This document shows, in pieces, positions 33,990 through 44,968 of a DNA stretch of 64,000 nt. Each line of letters begins with the position of its first letter. The first letter of the stretch is position 1. Made by a program: the position numbers and the translations under genes. The stretch is from Branchiostoma belcheri (taxonomy: Eukaryota > Chordata > Leptocardii > Amphioxiformes > Branchiostomatidae): the NCBI RefSeq assembly GCF_001625305.1, contig NW_017804354.1, forward strand, positions 750,286 to 814,285, written 5' to 3'. The notes below the pieces were generated by a model that worked only from the letters and a program-made list of their open reading frames with translations, was not told the origin of the DNA and ran no database searches.

Positions 33990-34650
33990 TTTTCCTGAGC
34001 TGCCATTTGCCTGCACTGTCTGTGACAAGTGTTATAAGAGCAAAAATGGAGTACGCTTACATGAGCGGGGGCATCACAATAACAACTACCCCTTCAGGTG
34101 TGACGTGTGAAACTGGAGTCTTCTCCCGCACAAGACTGCGTGAGCATTCCGCAAAACACTTGAACAAAGGGTTAGTAGAGTGCAAGATCTGTAAGAAGGC
34201 ACCGCGTAGAGGCTAGTCTCCGGTACCAGGAGCAGCTCCACAAGGACACACCAACACTGCACAAGTGTAACCTGTGCGACAGAACATTCAATATAACGAG
34301 AAACATGCAGGAGCACATGAAGACTCACTATGAACAGTTTCTATGTTCTAAATGCAAGAAGATCTATAAATCTAAGATGATCTTTGATGAAGCATTATGA
34401 AGTCAGTCATTCTGAGAATGCTAGTAAGGACTTTGTGTGTGACATCTGTAGCAAGGCCTTTCGCACAAAGCAGTACCTTTCGCAGCACCTTGGTGACCCA
34501 TTCAGAAAAAGAAAGTTCACTGTGAGTTCTGTGGCAAATCGTTCAAGACCAAATAGCACATGAATAAACATCAAAAGAGCAGAAATTGCAAGAAACACTG
34601 GAATCTGGTGAAAGAAGTATGTGGACGGCAAGTGAAAATACCTTTTGATT
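33990..34650 (+). pseudogene. Decayed C2H2 zinc-finger gene (about seven fingers)
   Basis: After a pyrimidine-rich acceptor-like stretch near 33995, plus-strand translations in changing frames give successive fingers: CTVCDKCYKSKNGVRLHERGH, a finger with FSRTRLREHSAKH, VECKICKK, KCNLCDRTFNITRNMQEHMK, LCSKCKKIYKSK, VCDICSKAFRTKQYLSQHL and CEFCGKSFKTK. Frame changes lie near 34105, 34210, 34375 and 34495, and a stop interrupts the last finger. The spacing of fingers is otherwise kept. It is either a recent pseudogene or a gene hit by assembly indels. No neighbouring exons were identified. Confidence 0.55.
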
Positions 34651-37600
34651 TGAATGTGATTCGATGATTTATTGTGGTGAATTATCAGCAAAATCGGTGT
34701 CCAACTGTGACTTGTTCAACTGTTACTTTGCCTTTCAATATACTTTGTTGTGACAATCTGACTTCTTACAGTTAAAAACAGTTTGAGGGTTACCAGGAAA
34801 GACACATAATCTTTTGTTAAATATTCCCAATCAATGTCTTACAGTGTTGTAAACTGGTCTACAGCAAAATCTGTGTACAACATGATCAACTGTTACATGT
34901 ACTTCGCCTTTCAATATAATTATATATATATATTGTTATAACCTGACTTGTTGCTTTTTCATTTTGCAGTTAAACTGGTAGCAATATTTGGATACCCTAA
35001 TATTGTTGAACTTCAGTTGAAGAATCATATAATAGCTTATGATTAGTCACTCTGAAATACTCGTCTACAGACAACTTCACTGCCATGGTGGTTCAGCTGG
35101 GCCGGAGTTGTTTGTTGTACAAACGAGATCTACGACGTGCATGCAGGCAGGTATATGTCCTAGAGATTAGCACCTCCTCGGTTTCTGATGGCACGGCTCT
35201 TGTTACGCCGATGTGGCGGTCCTGTTCGGCGTTCACAGTGGCGCGTACTTGTGTCACTCATCTTCACCGTGAGGCCGGTTTCTTCATGATTTTGGCGGAG
35301 CAGACTCACGTTACAGCTTTGTTTTCAATCTCATTATAACAACGACATAAGCACGGGGGTTAGGGTGGCTGTAACCAATAAAGCTTGGACACTGTTTTAT
35401 GTATGCAGTTATCACGAAGCCAAATGCAACAGAAACTGACGTAAAAATACCCCAGAGATACATCTCAGCCGCATTAGACCTTAGTTCCTCCTGTGCCTAT
35501 GGCACATTGGGCAGCAAGTCGCATTGTTCAGTACTTAAAGCAACAAGACCTACTTTGCAAGCATTAACGACAATGTCGAATTGTTTTCTATATCTCTGCC
35601 TGAAAGCCATGAGGTGAACGCCATGGGTGACCCTTACGAAAAGGACAGCTCCTCAACAGTAACAACTACAAACCCAGATGCAATCAGAAACAGCTATTCT
35701 TTGCGACAACTGAACGTTTTCGCGCCATTCCCAGACAGGCGGACACAGAATCTCACCCTGCACTGGCGCAACAATCTGCAGACGATCCCAATTATATCCA
35801 TCCGCTCCGACATCTGGAGGGGCACAAGACTACATAGAGCGCAAAAGTAGAGTTAACCCCGCCAAGACGTAGTAGAATCCTCATACTACCACGTGTTAGC
35901 ACTCGAATTAACTACATATTCGGCGTAACAAACGTGTTACGTACAAACGTGTCATGTTCGCCCCGCACTACACGGCGGTCAATTTCTAGGGTGAAGTTTC
36001 CAATTCTACGGAGGGGTATCAGGTTACCGGGGTTCCACGCGCGGCTTCCGTGGGACTAGTCTCAATGGTTAACATTCTGTTAAGGAATAATTAACATTTT
36101 CACGGGAACTCCATTGTCCAAATGTGATAAAATCAGCACTGCATATACCCCAAATGTTGTTGTTTTTATTATAATGCTTAAATGTAGGTGAAATCACTCT
36201 CAAAGCGTCAAATGCTTATTCTAGAACAATCAACGTCAATAACCAAACAACTGATTTAAACCGACCCCAAATCTCCCAGAAAGTCCCTCATTTTCACATT
36301 TTAGAGAACAATATAACAAAATTAAGATTTGAGTCGGACAGTTTTCTTTATTTCAAAGTTAAAGTGTTGCTAAGGTCGAAAAATTTGCCAAAAAATGCAC
36401 TTCTTCAACTTCCAAGGCCGATAATTCCAGAATGCCGCCATCTTTAAAAAACCCGTCCGACACAGATCAAGATTTGTGTCTTGCATACAATTTAAAACGT
36501 TTATGAGGTAAATTGAATTTGTTTTTGTTGCGGTTTAAATACCATGTTTGCAAGCATGTCAGGCAGGGTGAGTAAGTACAGGGGGTAACTTATATCCCAG
36601 TAAACAACAAGTACGATCGTCAAGGTCACACACGATGACGGCAGTAGCTTCGTTACATGTAACATCATGTTACATATCAACTATAAAACAGGGCATAGAT
36701 GTACTGTCCCGAAATTGGTTTTTATTTGTGAAAAACTTGATTTTTTACTGTTAGGAGGTAGCCGTGTAAAAACGGGCTTGAAGTCGCGAGTTTACTGTAC
36801 ATGACCGCGGGTGACCCGGGATCGAACGAACGTTCGGTTCGATTGACGTCATATCGAACATGATTCGATTCGAATGATGTCATATCGAACATGATTCGGT
36901 TCGATTAAAAGGTTGGAATATTTGGGCCCAACTTTGACCATCGTGCTACTTTATGGCGGCGAATAGATAATTCTGTCTGGAGGGGATATTCGGTGGGGCA
37001 TAGCAAAGCTATGGGGCTTGTTTGAGGTTTTAGAAAACATCGTTCTACACAAAATTAGCCTTACATATTTCACAGACCCTCCCCGACTATCTATCTAAGA
37101 ACCACAGTGCAAAGAAACATTCCAAGAAAAAAATTAAAACTGTAAATATAAATATAAACAAGTGTCCATAGGCGACAATTCTCCGTGTTTTATATTTTGC
37201 AGATTAAGAACAGTATAGTGCATGTAATCAGTATGTGATCACTTAACAACTGGTAACAACGTATCGTAAAAATGGCTTAATCCCTGGTTTCTTAATCTAG
37301 CCTGACTAAAAAAATCGCGCTCTTGATGGCCACTTGCCACCCCCCAGTTGCAGACTGACTAGTGTAAACACAGGCTACATAAAATTAACAACACGACCAT
37401 CTGAATAGATAAACAAAGTCAGCTTTCATAACAATATCTTTTATTTACTACATATTATTCACTTGACAAAGTATCGCAGTAGGTCAAACCACAATCCCAA
37501 AGATACTCGCAACCATTATGCACAATAGCCACCTAATATCTGCTAAGAGAACCTCGGCTACCAGACAACTACCTAAACCTACGGCCTATTCCACAGGATT

Positions 37601-37759
37601 GTAAAAGTAGGGATGTTTCTAAAATATGGATTTAACAGCACTTCATTTTAATCCGTCACTTTTCAGCGTTTTCACAATTGAATCACAGATCAACAAGCGG
37701 GATATTGTGCATTTCAGTAACAGTTTATTGTGTGGAGTGCTGGAAATCGGTGTATACAG
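34651..37759. other. 3.1 kb without a recognised gene
   Basis: Open frames near 35085-35340 and 35580-35850 have no domain. A short tandem repeat lies at 36835-36906. Otherwise A/T-rich, probably intergenic or intronic. Confidence 0.4.
36835..36906. repeat. Short tandem repeat, two units of about 33 bp
   Basis: The unit contains TGA(C/T)GTCATATCGAACATGA followed by TTCGATTCG-like sequence. One unit includes the CRE-like palindrome TGACGTCA. TCGAAC/GTTCGA words make it internally palindromic. Confidence 0.6.
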
Positions 37760-37762
37760 TAA

Positions 37763-38527
37763 CACCCCGTTCACAGTGAAAAAATGGATCTGGATTGACT
37801 GCCGATCCCGATCAGAAATTCATCAATCCCGATCGACCCGCGCGTTCACACTGCTTTTTGCTGATCCGGATTGCCAGGGCATCACGCTCAGAAATGGATT
37901 GAGGTGTCACGAGCCCGCCATCTTGAACATGCCATAGCCGCTGCAACTCCGCCGTAAATTTTGCAAGAAAAGAACTCAGAAAGTTTGTACAGCCTGTAAT
38001 CTTAGCGGAAATAAAGAGAACACCTCTTTGAACATGTTTGGGTGGTCAGGGTTTAGCTCCCGTTGCGTGAAGGCCGATATTTTTCGGGCTGTAACACTTG
38101 ATTCCACTGGCTCGCCATTCCACTTGAGTGTAACGTTGGGGCAGGGAGGTTGGGGTAAACATCTTTCTGCGTATTTTCTATTCATAATTTTGATTGGCAA
38201 TGTATCCATAGCATTACACAACGTCCTTGTCACTGCATATTATAAGACCCGATCGGTAGTGGTAGTATTTGTGGTCAGTCTCACACCAGCGAACCCCGAA
38301 CCCAATCCACTTTGCGTTCACACTCAAGTTTACGCCCGATCCCGATCCGCCGCAAGTGTCTTGAACTACCTCCCCGAGGTGGATTACGCTTGGATCGGGA
38401 TCGGAGAAAATCAATCCCGATTGGAGCGTTCACACTGCGAAAACCGATCCGGATTGACTTCATTTGCATAATTTTGATCCCGATCGGTGGCCGATCCGGA
38501 TCGACAAGTTTCACTGTGAACGGGGTG
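37763..38527. mobile_element. Harbinger-like MITE, 765 bp, TAA duplications
   Basis: Begins CACCCCGTTCACAGTGAA and ends with the reverse complement. TAA flanks both ends (37760-37762, 38528-38530), a TWA-type duplication as in PIF/Harbinger. Both subterminal regions are packed with GATCCGGAT, GATCCCGATC and CCGATCGG words, at least ten in all, likely transposase-binding sites. The middle holds a weak minus-strand open frame (37976-38233) with no known domain. Confidence 0.8.
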
Positions 38528-38530
38528 TAA

Positions 38531-39820
38531 GTATTAACTGATAATATTTACTGACATGGATCAGGGAGAGAGTTCTAAACGGACATTTGCTATAAGATTA
38601 TTATGCATACCTGCCGCGCCCTTTTGTAGTTGCTTACTTAACTGTATAAAGGTAGAACAAAGAAAGAGGTATTCAGTCATCTCATGTCCACCAGTAATGA
38701 CCATACAATAGAAAAACTTTGTGAGTTTATATCCAATTGCTTTAAAAAGAGAGAAGAAATCCTTAAGGCTTAGTTTAGTTTATTCTCTGACTAGTAGTTG
38801 TTAAGACGTTACGTCATTCTGTTATTCTGTTATTCTTGTATCTTATGTATCATGTTACTCAGAATGATGTACATGTAACATCACTTTCTGATGTATGCAT
38901 TTAGCCCCATGGGCATGAACATGCAAATAAATAAATAATACTATTGTATGCTAGCATATTTCTCTGATTTATGAAGAGTATCAAGTTGTCAACAATGCTT
39001 TGACTTTTGATGCTTTGATTTTTTTACATCAAAAGACTTAAAAGAAAATAAAAATACAAAAATGATATGAATGTCTTTACAAAAAACGATATTTATACAT
39101 TTATATTTGCGTAGTTCGAAGTAATCACACCGTTCTGATGAAGATATCCGTATGACCCTCATACCTCTTCCCCCCTAACAGAAGTCAGACTGAGAAGTAC
39201 GTAGTGAAAGTCACACTGAGAAGTTGCCTGGCTTGAGTATTCATGACCCAAAATGGTAAGTGTTCTGACCCTTAGGGGTTGCAAGGTTCACATTTTCACA
39301 AAGACTTGGCCTAGGATACTGTTCTGTACGACGCGCGGCTGACGTACATGTAAGCACCAGAAGCCCAGTGCCAAAATGGTTTAACTCGGCTCGGTAGTTA
39401 TTTTGCTCCAACTATTCAAAGACACAGAATTTCAGAAAACAATTTACAAACGAATCTTTTGAACAAGTTTAATAAACATCTTTTTCAACCATAAGCGAGG
39501 GTTGTGGGTGTGGCCGAAATGCTGCCCGCCTATTGCTCCCCGCTAGTCTGGCTTGGAAATTGAGGTTCCGGGGGCGGGGGGGGGGGTGGCTCGAAAGCGC
39601 TGTTATGCGATTTTTACACGGGCTTCAATGACGGAGTTTTGTCGCGAAGAGAGAATACGTCGTATCGGTGCGCCCCCAAAAAATTAACGCCATGCCACCG
39701 CCACACAAGTCTGCGAAGGAGGCCAGGGATATCTGCCAGGCTGGTGCCCTTTCTATAGTGTACTGAAATGAAATTCGATACAATTTATGTCAAACTTGTC
39801 ATTTTCGTGATCATTTACAG
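38531..39820. other. No gene seen; LINE-like tail
   Basis: The part at about 38780-38935 ends in GCAAATAAATAAATAA and resembles an L2/CR1-type 3' end. The rest has no coding signal. Confidence 0.3.
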
Positions 39821-40198
39821 ATCTTGACGCTTCAGACCATCCACCATACGGATGGTGCAAGATGGCTTGTAGAGCTCGAAGAGGAGCCACGTTTGAGGGT
39901 GGAGTGGTACCACCGGCCCGGTGCCCCTGAAGCCGGCCTTATGGTGTACGCCGCTGACGCTGACGGCTCCTGGGTGGCCTGCGGGTGGGTGAGAAAGAAG
40001 GACCAGGAGGCCGCCCTGAACCTCGTTGGAGGAGGCGCCGTCGGGGACTTGTCATGCGTCTTGCATGACAAGTACGTGAAGAAGGCGTATTATGTTGTAA
40101 AAGTAGTTGTAAAAAAAAATGTATTATTCTGGCAATGTGTTTGCGGAATAAAGGTTCAGTTGAGAGCAATTAGAGAGTACGCCTCTTCTCTCTTCTAA
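39821..40198 (+). CDS. Orphan G/C-rich exon, unknown product
   Basis: A plus-strand open frame follows a clean acceptor (GATCATTTACAG before 39821). The first 270 bp are G/C-rich and coding-like: ARWLVELEEEPRLRVEWYHR, PGAPEAGLMVYAADADGSWV and KKDQEAALNLVGGGAVGDL. The last third is A/T-rich and includes AATAAA at about 40147, so the true stop or a donor may come earlier, with the rest being 3' untranslated. No family was recognised. It could be a terminal exon of a host gene whose upstream part was not found, or a transposon exon. Confidence 0.4.
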   Translation: MLTLQTIHHTDGARWLVELEEEPRLRVEWYHRPGAPEAGLMVYAADADGSWVACGWVRKKDQEAALNLVGGGAVGDLSCVLHDKYVKKAYYVVKVVVKKNVLFWQCVCGIKVQLRAIREYASSLF

Positions 40199-40379
40199 TA
40201 TCGTTATCCTCTAATGGCATTGTACAACAAGAGAAACGATAAACTTTGTGATAACATAGTGATAAACACATGACTTTCTCCCTTCTCTGAAGAGAAACAT
40301 CTGGTTTACTGATAGACTAAAAACTGGCCTTTAGTGAGCATGTTCAATTGAAAGTTACCTGGGATAATAAAGTACCAGG

Positions 40380-40525
40380 CGCATTTCTACTCTTATACAA
40401 AAGCCCTATAGGACCCCATCTTGCAAGTGCTATCACTATCTGGAGTCCGAAAACAAAGAGAAATCAAGACACTCTAAAGAGAGTACAATGCCCGCGTAGA
40501 GCAAACGCCTCGTCCAATAGTATTT
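40380..40525 (+). mobile_element. CR1/jockey-like LINE scrap
   Basis: The plus strand encodes LYKSPIGPHLASAITIWSPK then TKRNQDTLKRVQ, matching the conserved C-terminal IRP-LEYA--VW-P...LE-VQ block of CR1/jockey-group reverse transcriptases. Only about 50 codons remain. Confidence 0.45.
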
Positions 40526-41244
40526 CATAGTCTAAAGGGCCATAGCCCGGGAACAACAAACACTGCACTTCCAGAGGCAACCGATGTGGTAGAACTGTCT
40601 CGCATGAACTCTCAGTAACAACTGTGAACCGCTTGGGAGTTTCAAGTTGTGACACTCAGATGCCATGTCATCCACCTTAGTCCTGTGTGAAACACCATAT
40701 AAAAAGGTAAGTGTTGCGTACTTATCAACGTATACAAGATGAATAGAATAACTGAATCAATGTGTGGATTTGTTCTTGCTTCAATGAAATAAAAGGAAAG
40801 ATAATATCATTTCTCCAGACACATGCAAATTAAATGCCGAAAAAGTACCATATATGTGTACCTCATCACTCGATACTTCGTACGCTCCAAGCCAAACCGG
40901 CCTCTTCTTAATTCTTTGGGGTCTTCTCTCGCTGCTTGTCTCTGCCTGAAATGTTTTGACAAGACCACACATAAGTAACGTAATGTGGTAAGTAATGTAA
41001 GCAATCTTTCACACAAATCTTTTACTTTGTACCAAATTGATTTCGTATAGCATTAGCGGTAGCTGTGTGACAGGCTGAATAAAAGTTCTAAACGGGAACT
41101 ATGCGACTCCAGATGTCTTACTGAGGGACGACTGCGTGTGCAAGATGTCGTTAGCTTGAGGAATAAATCCCCTCTACTATATTAGCGGTAGTTTAAATTT
41201 GATTCGACAAATGAAACTAAAATACGTACGTCGCTTACCGCGGG
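40526..41244. other. No recognisable feature
   Basis: Non-coding stretch before the Tigger copy. Nothing recognised. Confidence 0.35.
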
Positions 41245-42491
41245 GGCGCCATTCTCTTGTCGCTCCTCCTCTCCCCTTCTTTTCTTCTCCTCACGCTTCG
41301 TTCCTTCTTCTTCTCCTGCTCCTCTCTCTTTCTCTTCTTCTCATCACGATCCTTCTTCTGATCCTTCTTCTTCTGCATCTCCTCATCTCTCTTTCTCTTG
41401 ACGTTCCCTCTTCTTATTTTCCTTTTGTCTCTCCTTCTCTTTCTCCTTGTCTTCCGCCTCCTTCAATGTGGTGATGTACTCCTCGACAAAGACGATTGCT
41501 TTTGGTTTAACCTTCCTTCTTCTACGCGCCCGTGACTCACGGATAGGGGTCAGCAGGTCGCTCATGTATCCGGGAATTATTCCAGCGGACACAAGAGGAT
41601 TCAATATGGGTGACGTGGCCGCGCAACCACAGGACGGACAAGACGCCTCAGTGTTGGTCGACGTTTAGTACGTCACTTTAGGTGCTGTAGACTGAGAACT
41701 GGAAGGCTGGCAAATTCCAACATCTCGACTTCAATACTCAACAACTGACGGCCTTCAAGTTCTTGCGATGACACAGTAGGACCTTGCTCCATCGCCTCCG
41801 ACAGCAGGGCATCTTTTGTGTCGTTTTCTTCGGCTCCTCCAGGCTGCTTATTCATCAGCAGCTATTTTTGGTCGATTCTATCGGGGTTGACGGGAAAGAT
41901 TCCTGTATTCTTAAAACCGCGTTTCATGACAGCCATGGTAAGGCCCTCGTCTCTCACCACTCGGTAAATACGCGGAAATGATGATTTTCTTACGACGAAA
42001 TTTGGTTTTGCGACGTTTAGATTTTGAACAACATCCCCGAACTTTGACTCCAACGACGCGAAGGGACCACCCCTTGCATCCATCGGCTGGATGAAGTGTG
42101 AGCTGTGAGGAGGGAAGCCAATCAGGATGATGTTGTGCTTGAGTGCCACTTCTATGGCTGCAGGCGTGACGTTAGCGGAGTGTTGGTCCTGTAACAGGAC
42201 AACAGGCATGTCCGCCGAAGCGTTACGATCTTCTTTCTCTGCGGGTCCAGTGTAAACCCGGTTTCATCGGCGTTGTATACTCGATGCGGTGCCTTCTCCA
42301 GCCCATGGGTCTTCAACAAATCCTGGTATAGTGTGATGAAGTTGTCCACGGTGGCCTTGTCCACGGCATCCTTCCGGCCCCAATCCAAGGGATCTGGCTT
42401 TCGTAGGAGGACGCCGTTGCGTTTTTTGAAATCCGCCCACCATTGACGGGAAGGACCTTTCTTGGCGTCAAACTTTGACTTAGCACCGATC

Positions 42492-43635
42492 TGCCAAAAA
42501 AACAGTTACTCAAGCAACTGGATATGATTTTGAAAACGTCAGACGTTTCAGCTAGTATCCACTAGCTTTCGTCAGTGACTGAGAGACCAGAGGGGAAAGC
42601 AGGTTTATATACACAACCTGTTGATTGATATGCAAATAAAGTGAAGACAAATTTTTGGAAGTCGAAAAAGGAACAAAAGTCAGACAAGTCAAGACAAGAT
42701 GATGCAAATTAGTCTGAAAGCTCCTGTTATACAGGACAGGAGCTTAAGTGTTGTCTGTCCTCGGGGCTGGGAGTGCCAAATCCCAAGTGCCGGAAAGATC
42801 GACCCGTAGCCCCCCTTCCCTGTTGAGGGTGGGGTTGTACATTCTTTCATATATTGCCTCTTTAATACCCCGTTCCCACCAGCGTGTTTCGCGGTCTAAG
42901 ACATCCGTGGACTCGAGTTTGAAAGAGTGACCCTGGTTGTGTTGTAGGTGGTGGAAAATAGCTGAGGAGTAGCCGTTGGCACTAGGTCGGCAATTGTTCT
43001 TTTGTACCTTACTTTAAGCGGTCGACTTGTCTGTCCGATGTAGGTGTAGTTACAATTGGGCTCCTCACATTTGAGTCTGTAAATAACATTCGCCTTGGTA
43101 CCCTTGTGAGGTCGGTCCTTAGGGTGTACCAGTCTTTGTCTGAGGGTTGAGTGAGGTTTGAAGTTAGTGGCTATGTTGAAGTTTTGGAAGATCCGTCGGA
43201 GTTTCTCAGATACTCCTTGGACATACGGAATAGTGATGTTGGCCTTGTTTTTGTTGGTCAATGGTTTGCACTTCTGGGTTTTCTTAGACTGATCTGAAGG
43301 TTTGAGCGCTTTGTTGAAAGTCCAGTTTTGGTAGCCACATTTAGCCAGGGCACCTCGGAGGTGTCTTTGTTCGTCCGTTTTGGCTTGGTCTGAAGTGACA
43401 ATGTTGTCTGCACGATGGAAGAGAGTTTTGATCACTGCTAGTTTGTGTTCCAAAGGGTGGTGGGAATCAAAAGCCAGGTACTGATCAGTGTGGGTTGGTT
43501 TCCTGTACACTTCGAAACGAAGGTTACCATCTTCCTCTACGATAGTTTTGGTGTCTAGGAAAGGGAGCATGTTGTCATGGCTTGGCTCCTGTGTGAACTT
43601 GATGTTGTCATCTATCTGGTTGATGTGGTCAAAGA
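42492..43635 (-). mobile_element. Penelope-like retroelement (GIY-YIG), 5'-incomplete
   Basis: Inserted in Tigger copy 2 and flanked by the 10-bp direct repeat AGCACCGATC (42482-42491 and 43636-43645). The minus strand encodes the end of a Penelope-type reverse transcriptase (MLPFLDTKTIVEEDGNLRFE, VYRKPTHTDQYLAFDSHHPL) and a GIY-YIG endonuclease (CNYTYIGQTSRPLKVRY, then ESTDVLDRETRWWERGIKEA). The 3' untranslated part carries a hammerhead-like motif and ends in the short hairpin CAGTTGCTTGAGTAACTG, typical of these elements. Only the last third of a full element is present, normal for target-primed insertion. Confidence 0.85.
42536..42576 (-). ncRNA. Hammerhead-ribozyme-like motif
   Basis: On the minus strand: CTGACGA (core box), a perfect stem II AGCTAGT-GGAT-ACTAGCT, then GAAAC (second core box) and a short stem III ACG-TCTGA-CGT followed by T. 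This matches the CUGANGA...GAAA core of the hammerhead self-cleaving RNA, known from the terminal repeats of Penelope-like elements. Stem I was not obvious by eye, so activity is uncertain. Confidence 0.6.
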
Positions 43636-44084
43636 AGCACCGATCATCTTACTGTGCCGACTGTGTATGGCTGCTGTCATCGACAACATGGCCGTCTTTG
43701 TCACGGGGTGGCCAGCCCTTACGCGATACTCGGAATACTTAAGAATAGTACTCTCCTCTTCTTTGGACAAGATTGGAGGCCTACCTTCCGTGCGTCGAGT
43801 TTGCTCTTTCTAGACAACTTATCATTCAGTGTAGTCCGCGGAATGGTGTACTTTCTCGCGGCTTCGGCGGGTTATAGACTATTCTCTTTAATGTCCCTCA
43901 GGACTGTTTCCATAAACTCGGGTTGCCATGACCTCTTTTTACGTTTCGCCTCAACTGCTGAAAATCATGCAATTTACGCTGGTTTAATTTCATGTAACGT
44001 TACATTTTTAATTATGTTTTCTTAGGTAGTGTTGAACGGTTTAACTTGGTCACATAAAGCGTCCTAATGCCTGTACAATAACTT

Positions 44085-44668
44085 TTAATCGCTGTATAAG
44101 AGAGTTCGTGCTTTAGAGACAGCTAAAAAAGCTGCTCCAGGATGCATCAAGAAACAGAAAGAACGGGAACAGCAGATTCTACGCCATCGCCTTGAACTCC
44201 TGAAACAGAAACAAGAAGATAAGGACAGAAACATAAAAAGGGTGTTTCTCACTCTGGAGAAGTCAAAGATCTGTGATGCTGTGCAGAAAGATGGTGGTGA
44301 ATGGAAGAGTCCAGAGGAAGTTGAAGAGAGACTGTGTGGCTGTGGAACTGAGTCAAAACAGAAGGAAAAAATTCTCACAAATCTTCGATTCCACAGAGTG
44401 GTGCTCCAGGATCCTGTTCCAACTGAAAAAGTACTTACTGCAGCAGCATGTAACTGTAAATGGAACTGCAAGAAAGTTCTCTACATCGGAACTGAAGGAA
44501 AACTTGATTGAACTGATAAGAATGAACACTTCGTGTTACAACAACAATAATGAGGATGATGATGATGATGATGAGTGCTTACACGGTGAAGCAGGACAGT
44601 CCACAACGCACAAGTCAATAGACAATGTCAGTGAACTAGTACAAGTTGAGAAGGAAAGAATGAAGTAA
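44085..44668 (+). pseudogene. C-terminal fragment of an uncharacterised invertebrate repeat-associated protein
   Basis: The plus strand is open from about 44085: RALETAKKAAPGCIKKQKER, EQQILRHRLELLKQKQEDKD, GGEWKSPEEVEERL, then KQKEKILTNLRFHRVVLQ. The next frame continues with RKFSTSELKENLIELIRM and an acidic Asp/Glu tail to a stop at 44668. The order (a W-S-S-EEV helix, K--LRF----VL, then a --ELK-NL-ELI helix) is one I recall from many unnamed invertebrate proteins linked to repeats. A frame change near 44420 breaks it. Function unknown. Confidence 0.4.
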
Positions 44669-44968
44669 AAGAAAAATAAACAAAGAGAGAAACTTTGAAG
44701 ATACCTGAATTATGTACTGTATTTCACTAATTAGTATGCAGATATGCTAATTGTCAATTCTAAAAAAAAACCTGGAGATTATTTACTTATTACCCATCCG
44801 GTGTCAAGTGAATGTGATATTTTTGCTCAGAATGTGGAGCGATAAATTGCAACAACGTCATGACAGATACCTAAATTATGTACTGTATTTAGCTAATTAA
44901 TATGCAAATATTCTAATTAGCAATTAAAGAAATCCTCAGGATTTTTTGTTTCCCTTGCTGTGTCAGGT

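Larger units (their letters stand above)
41245..43965 (-). mobile_element. pogo/Tigger-type DNA transposon, copy 2 (split by a Penelope-like element)
   Basis: Minus strand. At 43650-43960 is a psq-type helix-turn-helix (FMETVLRDIKENSL, AEAARKYTIPRTTLNDKLSR) and the start of a CENP-B-type domain. At 42140-42491 the domain continues (GPSRQWWADFKKRNG, LLRKPDPLDWGR) with VYNADETGF carrying the first catalytic Asp. At 41862-42209 come VVLLQDQHSANVTPAAIEVA, FPPHSSHFIQPMDARGGPF and GFKNTGIFPVNPD. At 41383-41640 is the tail (CPSCGC, NPLVSAGIIPGYM) and a long Glu/Lys-rich coiled coil. Compared with copy 1 about 110 residues between the first and second Asp are deleted (junction near 42220). A stop precedes NTEASCPSCG. 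It has pogo-family domain order. Confidence 0.8.

Noticed and set aside
37976-38233. Minus-strand frame inside the TAA-flanked MITE
   Set aside because: No domain or splice signals; short enough to be chance. Kept only as part of the element.
41260-41460. Pyrimidine-rich plus-strand run as a simple repeat
   Set aside because: On the minus strand it is the Glu/Lys-rich coiled-coil tail of the Tigger transposase, so it is coding-derived.
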